Shown: positions 36,510 to 44,312 of the stretch, one piece after another
How positions within the stretch are numbered: position 1 is the first letter of the stretch
Layout of the letters: each line of letters begins with the position of its first letter
Origin: Ignavibacteria bacterium
Lineage (GTDB): Bacteria; Bacteroidota; Ignavibacteria; Tepidaquicellales; Tepidaquicellaceae
Assembly: GCA_016710985.1 (NCBI GenBank)
Contig: JADJTX010000014.1
Location: 62,001 to 126,000, forward strand
DNA: 64,000 nucleotides
Reading direction: 5' to 3'
Made by a program: the position numbers and the translations under genes
The notes under the pieces: generated by a model
The model's database searches: none
Told to the model about the DNA's origin: nothing
The model's input: the letters and a program-made list of their open reading frames with translations, nothing else

Positions 36510-37532
36510 TTATAACTGGAAATTGTCTATGTATGCTTTAGTTAAATTGTAAGTTTCGCTCAATGCTTTCTGATGTGTCCTTTCTACGCCGTGTGATGCA
36601 GAAACTCCGGGTCCGATCAGTCCTACCCTTACATCATAGCCTGCAGTCAGAGCTGCACTTCCGTCAGAACCGTAATGAGGATAAATGTCAACCTCAAATT
36701 TAATCTTGTTCTTAATTGCCAGCTGCCTCAACTTTTTTGTCATTATAAAATCATAAGGTCCGGAAGAATCTTTAGCGCAGATTGAAACAGCATCTTCTTT
36801 TCCCGTGCAGCCTTCACCGATCACAGCCATATCAAGAACTAAAAGCTCTTCTGCAGAGTCTGGAATCCCTACACAGGATCCATGGCCCACTTCTTCATAA
36901 TTTGAAAAATAAAAACCAATATTCTTTTGCCTGCTACTTTTACTTAGAACTTTAATAAGTTCTATCATTATTGCTGCACAGGCTTTATCATCAAGGAATC
37001 TCGATTTTATAAAACCGCTTTTAGTATGTTCAAATCTGTTATCATAAAAAATAAAATCGCCGACATTTATCCCAAGTTTTTTGACGTTATCATCAGAATC
37101 CACTAATTCGTCAAGTCTTACAGACATTGATTTCAATTCCCTTTTGGCTGATCCCACATTTTTGTTTACGTGATCCGCAGGATTATTTAAAAGAAAAGTC
37201 CCTCTGTATAATTTTCCGTCGGAATTTCGGACAGTTACATACTCACCTTCAAATGAGTTGAGAGGATATCCTCCAAGCATCGTGATCTCAAGAGTACCGT
37301 CCGGTTTTATCTCTTTTACCATTGCACCCAGGGTATCAACGTGACCAGTAATTATCAACCGCGGATTTTCCGTAAAAGATATCAGTAAGGATCCTTTATT
37401 AGTTTTTGTAATGAATACTTTTTGATTATCACGGAATAAATCTTCTATGTAACTAATTACTTCTAATGTGTATCCTGTAGGTGAATTTATTTTTAAGATT
37501 GACTCTAATGTACTAACTATATCTTTTATCAT
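36510..37532 (-). CDS. M42-family metallopeptidase
   Basis: 340 residues. Metal-ligand segments include IITGHVDTLGAMV (His-Val-Asp, about 59-71), SRFLDDKACAAIMIEL near 180 (Asp ligand), FSNYEEVGHG near 207 (catalytic Glu pair) and a C-terminal ASHGVERTH. M42 enzymes are dizinc aminopeptidases that form large tetrahedral complexes and trim peptides; some were annotated as endoglucanases. An insert between 95 and 160 is the usual PDZ-like oligomerisation domain. It starts 5 bp after the corrected end of the divIC frame. Confidence 0.9.
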   Translation of the reverse strand: MIKDIVSTLESILKINSPTGYTLEVISYIEDLFRDNQKVFITKTNKGSLLISFTENPRLIITGHVDTLGAMVKEIKPDGTLEITMLGGYPLNSFEGEYVTVRNSDGKLYRGTFLLNNPADHVNKNVGSAKRELKSMSVRLDELVDSDDNVKKLGINVGDFIFYDNRFEHTKSGFIKSRFLDDKACAAIMIELIKVLSKSSRQKNIGFYFSNYEEVGHGSCVGIPDSAEELLVLDMAVIGEGCTGKEDAVSICAKDSSGPYDFIMTKKLRQLAIKNKIKFEVDIYPHYGSDGSAALTAGYDVRVGLIGPGVSASHGVERTHQKALSETYNLTKAYIDNFQL

Positions 37533-37536
37533 TATT

Positions 37537-37871
37537 TTATTTAGTGCTGTCTATAACAATTTTCTGAATTTTCTCCCCGTCTTTGGTCATTCCGTATTTT
37601 TCCTCGCTACCTTTTCCATTTTTTCATCGGATGTTTTCAAATCCTCAATTTCTTTTCTCAGCGCTTCTGATTTTTTATATTCTTCGTTAAGCTGATTTTC
37701 CAGATCCTTTTTTTCTGCTTCAAGCCTGAATCTCTGCAGGATTCCCTTGTTCCCAAATACAGCTAATGAAATTAATCCGGTAAAAAAAATAATTACAAGA
37801 ACGAATCTTGAATTATATTTTATGAACCGGGCAGCTTTTTTTAAAAGACCGTCTTTTTTTTCGGTTTCCAT
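37537..37871 (-). CDS. FtsB/DivIC-like septum protein, frameshifted near the C-terminus
   Basis: The ATG at 37869-37871 (METEKKDG) is chosen over an upstream ATG at 37898 because it follows the ddl stop by one base. The protein has a membrane helix (about 27-45) and a coiled coil (55-85), as in FtsB/DivIC, which bridge the divisome and septal synthesis. In the read frame it ends ARKNTE at 37587, but one added base at the T5 run 37597-37601 gives the family motif AREKYGM followed by TKDGEKIQKIVIDSTK and a stop at 37537-37539, 5 bp before the next gene. The full frame is therefore almost certainly the real one; the indel may be a sequencing error. Confidence 0.8.
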
Positions 37872-37872
37872 T

Positions 37873-38916
37873 TCAGAATTTTTGTAAAGACAACTCAATC
37901 AATCTTTCAATCAATTGGTTAAAGCTCATTCCCTTTGCTGCAGCAGACTTTGGGACAAGTGATGTTTCAGTCATTCCTGGTAATGTATTGACTTCCAGAC
38001 AATGCAACTCATTTTTCTCATCAAGAATAAAATCAATTCTCGAATATACCGAACATCCTAAAATCCTGTGTGCCAGTAATGCATCTTCTTTTGCTTTCTT
38101 CTCAATTTCCTGAGGAATATCCGCTGGACAAAAATATTCTGTCATGCCTTTTGTATACTTGTGCTCATAATCATAAAAACCTCCTTTTGGTCTTATCTCA
38201 ACTATAGGATATGCTTCATCACCGATGACAGGGACTGTAAGCTCCCGTCCTTTGATAAACTTTTCTACCAAAACCTTATCGGAATAACTGAAAGCAAGTT
38301 CAATTGATTTTCCAAGCTGAACATCTTCTACATCCGGCTGAACAATGGATAGCCCTACTGTGCTTCCCTCGTCATTAGGCTTTACTACACAAGGGTAGCC
38401 TATCGAATTTAAAATACTTTCACTTATTGCACTCAGATCCAGTTTTGAAGAATTCCTATTTAAAATGATCCAATCCGGAGTTTTTATTCCTGCAGATGTC
38501 AGAATGATCTTCGAAATATCCTTATCCATTGCAAGTGCAGACGAAAATACATTTGAACCGGTATACTTAATTCCCCTGAGTTCAAGTATGGTCTGAAGCT
38601 TTCCGTCTTCACCAAACTTACCGTGCACACCCAAAAATGCCAGATCTGTATTGTCAAATATCTCGCTGTTAATACAGTCCAGAATTTTCTTGTTTGAAGA
38701 CTCATGAATTTCGTCCAGCAGCTCTAATGAAGGAGATTCTTTTTTGACTCCTGTCTTAAAGATCTCTTCCTCACTGACCATTTCATCACCGTTTATCGGA
38801 TCTACCACTTTTACATCGTGTCCAAGATCTCTTAATGCCTTAACTATACTTTTGCTTGAAGCAATGGAAACTTCTCTTTCGGCAGACGGTCCGCCCGTAA
38901 TTAAAATAATATTCAA
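37873..38916 (-). CDS. ddl: D-alanine-D-alanine ligase
   Basis: 347 residues, ATP-grasp fold. GGPSAEREVSIAS (8-20) at the N-terminus, GVHGKFGEDGKLQ near 114, VKPNDEGSTVGLSIV near 178 and CLEVNTLPGMTETSLVPKSAAA near 310 are the family signatures. It makes D-Ala-D-Ala for peptidoglycan. It sits directly upstream of the divIC-like gene. Length and start are normal. Confidence 0.96.
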   Translation of the reverse strand: MNIILITGGPSAEREVSIASSKSIVKALRDLGHDVKVVDPINGDEMVSEEEIFKTGVKKESPSLELLDEIHESSNKKILDCINSEIFDNTDLAFLGVHGKFGEDGKLQTILELRGIKYTGSNVFSSALAMDKDISKIILTSAGIKTPDWIILNRNSSKLDLSAISESILNSIGYPCVVKPNDEGSTVGLSIVQPDVEDVQLGKSIELAFSYSDKVLVEKFIKGRELTVPVIGDEAYPIVEIRPKGGFYDYEHKYTKGMTEYFCPADIPQEIEKKAKEDALLAHRILGCSVYSRIDFILDEKNELHCLEVNTLPGMTETSLVPKSAAAKGMSFNQLIERLIELSLQKF

Positions 38917-39036
38917 ACGGTAAAAATTTAGATAATATACTGATTTAGGATAAGTATTAAAATGTTAAAGATTGGTTGATACGGTTAATTGTTGATTCAC
39001 ATGTTGAAGGAAAATTCTTAATTTTCTGCATTTTGT

Positions 39037-40425
39037 TTATTTTAAATCAGATTTGGTATGGCTCAATACATCATTTGCAATTTCCTCAGCTTCAGTCATT
39101 GATCCGGCTTCCGTGATTATTCGTATGATCGGTTCAGTATTGGACTTTCTCATGTGTATCCAGTAATTTTTGAAGTCAATTTTCAATCCGTCGTTATTCC
39201 AAATCTTAATGACATTCTTATCATTCCTGTATTTCTTCTCTAATTCTTTCAGAATTTTGTCAGGATCTTTTAAATTTTCACGTTTTGTCTTTGAAATGAA
39301 ATACCGGGGAAGCGAACTCTTGTATTCGCTTATTTTCTTTTTACTGTCGGCAAACTCATTTAATATCAGTACAATGCCGGCCAGCGAATCCCGTCCGTAA
39401 TGAAGCTCTGGATATATCACCCCGCCGCTTCCCTCTCCTCCAATAACTGATTTATTCTTCTGCATTTCCTTCACTACGTTTATTTCACCTACAGGGCTTC
39501 TGAAAACCTTTCCATTGTTTTTCTTCGCTATGTCATCTATTGAACGTGTTGTTGACAAATTAACCGTTACATTTTTATTTTTTGAGCTTGTATTTTTTAA
39601 AACAAAATTTGATACTGCAGTTATTGTATTCTCTTCGCTGAAAGGTTCGCCTTTTTCCGTTATCAATACCAGCCGGTCTGCATCAGGATCAACTGAGATT
39701 CCAAAGTCAGCTTTGTTTTTCTTTACTGCTTTTGAAAGCAGTTTAAGATTTTCCGGTATCGGCTCAGGCGTGTGAGGAAATTTTCCGCTTCCGTCACAAA
39801 AAAGTTTTATTACTTTACACCCTAATCTTTCCAGAAGCATCGGAACGATCACAGAACCGGATGAATTTACGGCATCTACTACGACCTTAAACTTTGCTTT
39901 CCTTATCTTATTCAGATTTAAAATCTTCAATTTCAAAACCTTTTCAACATGTCTGTCTAACCAGGTGAAATCATTCTCAGCAGGTATTAAATTTTCTATA
40001 CCTGCAAACTTAAATTTTCCTTCATCTGCAATCTTTAAAAATTCCTCTACCTGCTTCTCATCAAGAAATGTTCCGTCCGGATTCAGAAACTTCAACCCGT
40101 TCCATATCTGAGGATTGTGTGATGCAGTAATGGAAATTCCGCCCGCACATTTCAGATCTTCGGTCGCTATCTGTACAGTAGGGGTCGGCGCTACTCCAAT
40201 GTTAATGACTTCAAATCCACTCAAAGCAAGATTGCTCATGACCATTTGCTCAATTATATCTCCAAATATTCTCCCGTCTCTCCCAATAACTATCTTCAAT
40301 TTTCCCCTGGAGTTTCTTCTGCAATATTCTGCAAATGCTGATGTGAACTTTGTTATGTTATGAGGAGTAAGGCTGTCACCTGTGATTCCTCTTATTCCCG
40401 AAACTGATGCTATTATGTCAGACAA
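39037..40425 (-). CDS. Phosphohexomutase (phosphoglucosamine/phosphomannomutase, GlmM-like)
   Basis: 462 residues of the alpha-D-phosphohexomutase superfamily. The phosphoserine loop is TASHNP (100-105, S102), the metal loop DPDADRLV lies near 245, the sugar-specificity loop GGEGSGGVIYPELHYGRDSL near 333, and the C-terminal phosphate-binding segment RKSNTEPIIRII near 434. The closest use is GlcN-6-P to GlcN-1-P, fitting its position next to a GlmU-like uridylyltransferase, but substrate choice is inference. The start is TTG (40423-40425), because the heptamer array begins 8 bp upstream and no ATG is available. Confidence 0.88.
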   Translation of the reverse strand: MSDIIASVSGIRGITGDSLTPHNITKFTSAFAEYCRRNSRGKLKIVIGRDGRIFGDIIEQMVMSNLALSGFEVINIGVAPTPTVQIATEDLKCAGGISITASHNPQIWNGLKFLNPDGTFLDEKQVEEFLKIADEGKFKFAGIENLIPAENDFTWLDRHVEKVLKLKILNLNKIRKAKFKVVVDAVNSSGSVIVPMLLERLGCKVIKLFCDGSGKFPHTPEPIPENLKLLSKAVKKNKADFGISVDPDADRLVLITEKGEPFSEENTITAVSNFVLKNTSSKNKNVTVNLSTTRSIDDIAKKNNGKVFRSPVGEINVVKEMQKNKSVIGGEGSGGVIYPELHYGRDSLAGIVLILNEFADSKKKISEYKSSLPRYFISKTKRENLKDPDKILKELEKKYRNDKNVIKIWNNDGLKIDFKNYWIHMRKSNTEPIIRIITEAGSMTEAEEIANDVLSHTKSDLK

Positions 40426-40433
40426 ATTGTATA

Positions 40434-40561
40434 AAGTATTAAGTATTAAGTATTAAGTATTAAGTATTAATATATTTTGTAATTTTAACTCGTAACTCAT
40501 TACTTGTAATTAGTAATTAGTAATTAGTAATTAGTAATTAGTAATTAGTAATTAGTAATTA
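40434..40561. repeat. Tandem heptamer arrays (AAGTATT ×5, AGTAATT ×8)
   Basis: Five AAGTATT units (about 40435-40470), a short linker with AACTCGT/AACTCAT-type words, then about eight AGTAATT units to 40561. The right end encodes the last residues NY and TAA stop of the GlmU-like gene; the left end abuts the TTG start of the phosphohexomutase. Confidence 0.92.
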
Positions 40562-41298
40562 GAAAGTTCTTCAAGCTGCTCCATCGTATTTATTCCGCTA
40601 ATCTCCACAACATCTTTCACCGGAAATGCTCCGATCTTTTTCCCGATGCTCCTGAAATATTTGAACACATCGGTCAGATAATATTCACCCTGTGCATTGT
40701 CCGTCTTCAGAGTTTTCAATGCTTCAAATAATATTTTATTGTCTATGATATAAATCCCTGAGTTGATTTCTTTACACATCTTTTCTTCTGCAATACAGTC
40801 TTTTTCTTCACGTATGTCATAAAAATTTCCGTCTTTATCTCTAAGCACTCTGCCATACCCGGAGGGGTCATTAAATATCGCTGAGATTAAACTCGCATCG
40901 AAATTATTTTCATTATGAAATTTCAGGAATGAATCAACTGTCTCATATTTAAGTAATGGGACATCACCGGAGAGAATAAGCACATCTCCGTCAAAATTTT
41001 CTAAGTGTTCTTTGGTTTGCATTACTGCATGACCTGTCCCAAGCTGTTCATCCTGATGGGCAAACTCTATTTTACCGGTACTTTCAGGAAATTTTTCTGT
41101 AAGGTAATCCATTACTGAATGCTTTTGATGACCGACAACGGGTATGATCATTTCGGAATTTATTTTTTCCGAAAGCTCTACAACATACTGTATCATTGGC
41201 TTTCCTTTAAGCTCATGCATGACCTTTGACTTATCAGGGTTTCTCATTCGCTTGCCTTTACCGGCAGCCATGATGACAGTTACTAGTTTTTTACGCAT
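40552..41298 (-). CDS. GlmU-like nucleotidyltransferase lacking the acetyltransferase domain
   Basis: 248 residues, only the pyrophosphorylase half of GlmU. TVIMAAGKGKRMRNPDKSKV (residues about 7-26) is the nucleotide-binding loop, QLGTGHAVMQT near 84 and VLILSGDVPLL near 105 are diagnostic, and SGYGRVLRD and NSGIYI follow. It would make UDP-GlcNAc from GlcNAc-1-P and UTP. The left-handed beta-helix acetyltransferase half of a normal ~450-residue GlmU is absent, and the coding sequence stops inside a heptamer array (last residues NY). It may be a natural short form, as occurs in this phylum, or a truncation by the array. Confidence 0.85.
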   Translation of the reverse strand: MRKKLVTVIMAAGKGKRMRNPDKSKVMHELKGKPMIQYVVELSEKINSEMIIPVVGHQKHSVMDYLTEKFPESTGKIEFAHQDEQLGTGHAVMQTKEHLENFDGDVLILSGDVPLLKYETVDSFLKFHNENNFDASLISAIFNDPSGYGRVLRDKDGNFYDIREEKDCIAEEKMCKEINSGIYIIDNKILFEALKTLKTDNAQGEYYLTDVFKYFRSIGKKIGAFPVKDVVEISGINTMEQLEELSNY

Positions 41299-41326
41299 TT
41301 AACTTTAAATTGGGTAAGGATAAAAA

Positions 41327-42202
41327 TTATGCTGGAGTTTTTTTCTTTTGAAAAATAATATTATCTATGAGCCTTGTATTGCCGGTTTTTGCAGCGAGTG
41401 AGATCAGTATTTCTCCTTCGTATCCGCTCAGGTCCCTGATCTCATTCAGCAAATTATTATCCGTGACCTCATAATATTGTAATTCAAATCCGGGAGCTCT
41501 CTCCTTTAATACTTTTGTAACTTGTCGTTGAATTTCCTGAATGTCATTTACATTTTCACTCAATATCATTCTTTTACCTTCGGACAGAATAAAACTCAAA
41601 ACAGCTGCTTTATTTTTTTCATCTTTAGTAAGGTATGCATTTCTGGAGCTCATTGCCAGACCGCTCTCTTCACGCATTGTTTCACAGATCACAGCTTCTG
41701 TATCTATATTAAGATCATCTATCATCTTTTTTATTATTACATTTTGCTGTGCATCTTTCTGACCTAAATATATTCTAACCGGTTTGACTGCGTTCAGCAA
41801 TTTTATCACAACAGTAGCGACGCCTTCAAAATGTCCCGGCCGGAATTTCCCTTCAAGCTTTTCTGAAATATCTGAAACAGTAACTTTCGTAAATTGATTT
41901 TTACCGTACATTTCTTCTGTATCAGGGCTGAAGATATAATCAACACCTGCTTTTTCACAAATGTGATAATCTCTTGCAAAGTCCCTCGGATACTTGTCAA
42001 AATCCTCACCCTTCCCGAACTGAGTGGGATTTACAAAGATACTCACAACTACAATTTCATTCTCATCTTTTGCTTTTAACATAAGAGAGACGTGCCCTTT
42101 ATGAAGATATCCCATAGTCGGAACAAGAGCTACTTTTTTTCCTGTGCATTTGTAATAATCCGAAATATCCTGTATCGCAGAAATCTCTTTTATTACTTTC
42201 AT
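41327..42202 (-). CDS. panC: Pantothenate synthetase
   Basis: 291 residues, normal length. PTMGYLHKGHVSLM (28-41) is the HIGH-type ATP site, and IFVNPTQFGKGEDFDKYPRD near 56-75, GQKDAQQ near 150, and MREESGLAMSSRNAYL near 182 (KMSKS equivalent MSSRN) are intact. It joins pantoate and beta-alanine for coenzyme A. Its ATG overlaps the stop of accD (TAATG), so translation is probably coupled. Confidence 0.96.
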   Translation of the reverse strand: MKVIKEISAIQDISDYYKCTGKKVALVPTMGYLHKGHVSLMLKAKDENEIVVVSIFVNPTQFGKGEDFDKYPRDFARDYHICEKAGVDYIFSPDTEEMYGKNQFTKVTVSDISEKLEGKFRPGHFEGVATVVIKLLNAVKPVRIYLGQKDAQQNVIIKKMIDDLNIDTEAVICETMREESGLAMSSRNAYLTKDEKNKAAVLSFILSEGKRMILSENVNDIQEIQRQVTKVLKERAPGFELQYYEVTDNNLLNEIRDLSGYEGEILISLAAKTGNTRLIDNIIFQKKKTPA

Positions 42203-43044
42203 TAATTTTTTATAAGATTGAGTATCCGGGCAAGTCTGTCTTTCAGATCTTTGCGGTTTACTATGAAGTCTATAAAGCCGTGCTCAAGCAAAAACTCTGC
42301 ACGCTGAAATCCTTCAGGAAGGTCTTTACCTGTAGCCTGTTTCACTACTCTCGGTCCGGCAAATGCAATCAGAGCTTTTGGCTCGGCAATGTTAAAATCA
42401 CCAAGCATTGAAAAAGATGCTGTCGTGCCGCCTGTAGTAGGGTTTGTCAGAATTGAGATATACGGAATTTTCATTTCGTCAAGCTTTGCCAGCTTTGTAC
42501 TTGTCTTTGCAAGCTGCATAAGGGAAATTGCACCCTCCATCATCCTTGCCCCGCCGCTTGAAGAAATAATTATCAGCGCATATTTTGTCTTGATTCACTT
42601 GTCTATAGCACGGCTGATCTTTTCCCCGACCACACTTCCCATGCTTCCGCCTATAAATCCGAAATCCATGCATCCGATTACAACGTCTATTCCATTTAAC
42701 TTTCCGGTTCCTGTTCTGATTGCATCATATAATTCAGTGCTTTTAATTGTTTCCTCAAGACGTTTCTTATAAGGCTTTGTATCCTCAAAATCGAGAGGAT
42801 CAATAGACCGTATTTTTCTATCCATCTCTTTAAATGAATTTTCATCTAAAAGAATGCTGAAATATTCTTCGCTTCCGATTCTGAAGTGATGTGAACATTT
42901 TGTACAGAGGTAAAGATTTGACTCCCACTGTTTCTTATGCATCATCTCACCGCATTCAGGACACTTGATCCAGGTGCCGTCCGGCACATCTTTTTTTTGT
43001 GTCTCAGTAGCAATGTTTTCCTTTGATCTCTTAAACCAGGCCAT
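42202..43044 (-). CDS. accD: Acetyl-CoA carboxylase carboxyltransferase beta subunit, interrupted by in-frame TGA
   Basis: Read through, this is a normal AccD of 280 codons. The zinc ribbon is C34-x2-C37-x15-C53-x2-C56 (KCPECGEMMHKKQW...LCTKC). Then come GKLNGIDVVIGCMDFGFIGGSMGS, SSSGGARMMEG and NIAEPKALIAFAGPRVVKQATG, the carboxyltransferase core. A TGA at 42595-42597 splits it after EKISRAIDK; 17 sense codons follow in the same frame before MMEG, and the frame stays open to a TAA overlapping panC. The position is variable in homologues (often Ala, Cys or Tyr). AccD is essential for fatty-acid synthesis, so a sequencing error, polymorphism or stop readthrough is more likely than loss. Confidence 0.9.
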
Positions 43045-43110
43045 ATATTTTTTTGTATGTGAAAATACTCAAGATTAATTTCAAAATAAAATCATAATTC
43101 AGGATGCAGA

Positions 43111-43782
43111 TTATTTACTCACCGGGAAAAAATCTTTCATATAGAAAGGCTCAGAATTTCCGAAATCACTGAAATTGTTTTTACTGATATAATCTTCTGT
43201 TAAATTGTATTGCGACTCTAAATTTGAAAAGCCGGAAACATCGGTAAGCTTTTTGATGTAACCTTTTTCAATATACGGCTCCCATTCATTGATAACAAAT
43301 ACGTGATCACCAACAAGAATATTCTCAAGTACACCGGTCTTATAATCTGATATCCGGTTCAGGATCTGATGCTCAACTCTGTATCTGCAAAAATAAAACT
43401 CTCGTGTCTTTGTATTGGAAAATATCAGGGAGATAATTTCTTTTTCAGCTGCTCCTGAAAAATTTAATTTAAACTTATTGGCAACTATATCTAATGCAGG
43501 GATCTCAATCAGTTTACTTTGTAAAGCAAAACAAATCCCCTTCGCTATGGCAGACCCGATCCGCAATCCCGTGAATGACCCCGGTCCATTTGACAAACTC
43601 ACATATTCAATTTCCTTAAGATCAATTTTCTTTTCAATAAAAGCTTTGTTAATGAAATATGTCAGCGCATCGGCATTGTGTTTCTGATCAAGCTCTTCCT
43701 CTATTAATAGCTTAGAACTTTTTTGATGACCATAACCAAACTCAATCTTTTTCGACGAACTGTCTATTAATAGTATTCCCAA
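43111..43782 (-). CDS. tsaB: tRNA threonylcarbamoyladenosine biosynthesis protein TsaB
   Basis: 223 residues. GILLIDSSSKKIEFGYG at the start, HNADALTYFINKAF near 35-48 and SLSNGPGSFTGLRIGSAIAKG near 63-83 are the TsaB signatures of the ASKHA fold. It partners TsaD and TsaE in making t6A at position 37 of ANN-decoding tRNAs. The start is TTG (43780-43782): a heptamer array (AATTAAT type) begins directly upstream and no ATG is present. tsaE lies immediately upstream on the same strand. Confidence 0.92.
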   Translation of the reverse strand: MGILLIDSSSKKIEFGYGHQKSSKLLIEEELDQKHNADALTYFINKAFIEKKIDLKEIEYVSLSNGPGSFTGLRIGSAIAKGICFALQSKLIEIPALDIVANKFKLNFSGAAEKEIISLIFSNTKTREFYFCRYRVEHQILNRISDYKTGVLENILVGDHVFVINEWEPYIEKGYIKKLTDVSGFSNLESQYNLTEDYISKNNFSDFGNSEPFYMKDFFPVSK

Positions 43783-43784
43783 CT

Positions 43785-43866
43785 CGTAATTAATAATTAA
43801 TAATTAACAATTAAGAATGAATGATGAATGAATGAATTAATTATTAATTAATAATTATTAATTATT
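43785..43866. repeat. Tandem arrays (TTAATAA/ATTAATT, GAATGAT types)
   Basis: AATTAATAATTAATAATTAA, then GAATGATGAATGAATG-type units, then ATTAATT units. The right end encodes the IINNY C-terminus and stop of tsaE; the left end abuts the TTG start of tsaB. Confidence 0.88.
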
Positions 43867-44291
43867 CTTTCATTTTCCCTTTCCCCATGCTCAAAAAAAA
43901 CTTTCTTCATATTCCCTTTAAAATATTCATTCGCAATCTCAGCCCACTCAATAAGGCAAACTGAATCATCATTCACATAGCTGTCTAATCCGATTTCTTT
44001 AAGCTCACTCGTATCTTTCAGTCTGTACAGATCAAAGTGATTTATGCTGATCGTCTTACCCGTTCTGTCATCAATGCCTTTATATTCATTTACAATTATA
44101 AACGTTGGACTGTTCACAGGATCACATACATTGAAGTATTTACAGATGCCTTTAACGAATTGCGTCTTACCTGAACCGAGATTACCGAATAATCCAACTA
44201 TATCATTTGCCTTAAGATTTTTTGCAAATTCATATCCTGCTGAAATTGTCTCTTCTGACGAATTTGAGATTAATTTCATTTCTTTTGACAA
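43848..44291 (-). CDS. tsaE: tRNA threonylcarbamoyladenosine biosynthesis ATPase TsaE
   Basis: 147 residues. The Walker A GLFGNLGSGKTQFVKG (about 34-49), VNSPTFIIVNEYKG near 78-91 and the catalytic-region NHFDLYRL near 102-109, with LIEWAE near 132, are the TsaE signatures. It drives the TsaB-TsaD complex with ATP. The final residues, RIINNY, are encoded by the heptamer array and closely resemble the unrelated C-terminus of RfbB (KIINN). It lies about 20 bp downstream of porX, a common arrangement in Bacteroidetes. Confidence 0.93.
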   Translation of the reverse strand: MSKEMKLISNSSEETISAGYEFAKNLKANDIVGLFGNLGSGKTQFVKGICKYFNVCDPVNSPTFIIVNEYKGIDDRTGKTISINHFDLYRLKDTSELKEIGLDSYVNDDSVCLIEWAEIANEYFKGNMKKVFFEHGERENERIINNY

Positions 44292-44312
44292 TATCCGGAA
44301 TCAGTTTTAAAG

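Noticed and set aside
37869..37898. Upstream ATG for the divIC-like gene (37898)
   Set aside because: It overlaps the end of ddl and adds residues that do not resemble the family; the ATG at 37871 follows the ddl stop.
42595..42597. Selenocysteine at the accD TGA
   Set aside because: AccD is not a known selenoprotein family, and no clear SECIS-like hairpin was seen after the TGA.
8860..42600. UGA recoded as an amino acid in this organism
   Set aside because: Several intact genes (ddl, kdpA, lptC, the second skp-like gene) end at TGA exactly where their families end, so TGA is a stop here.
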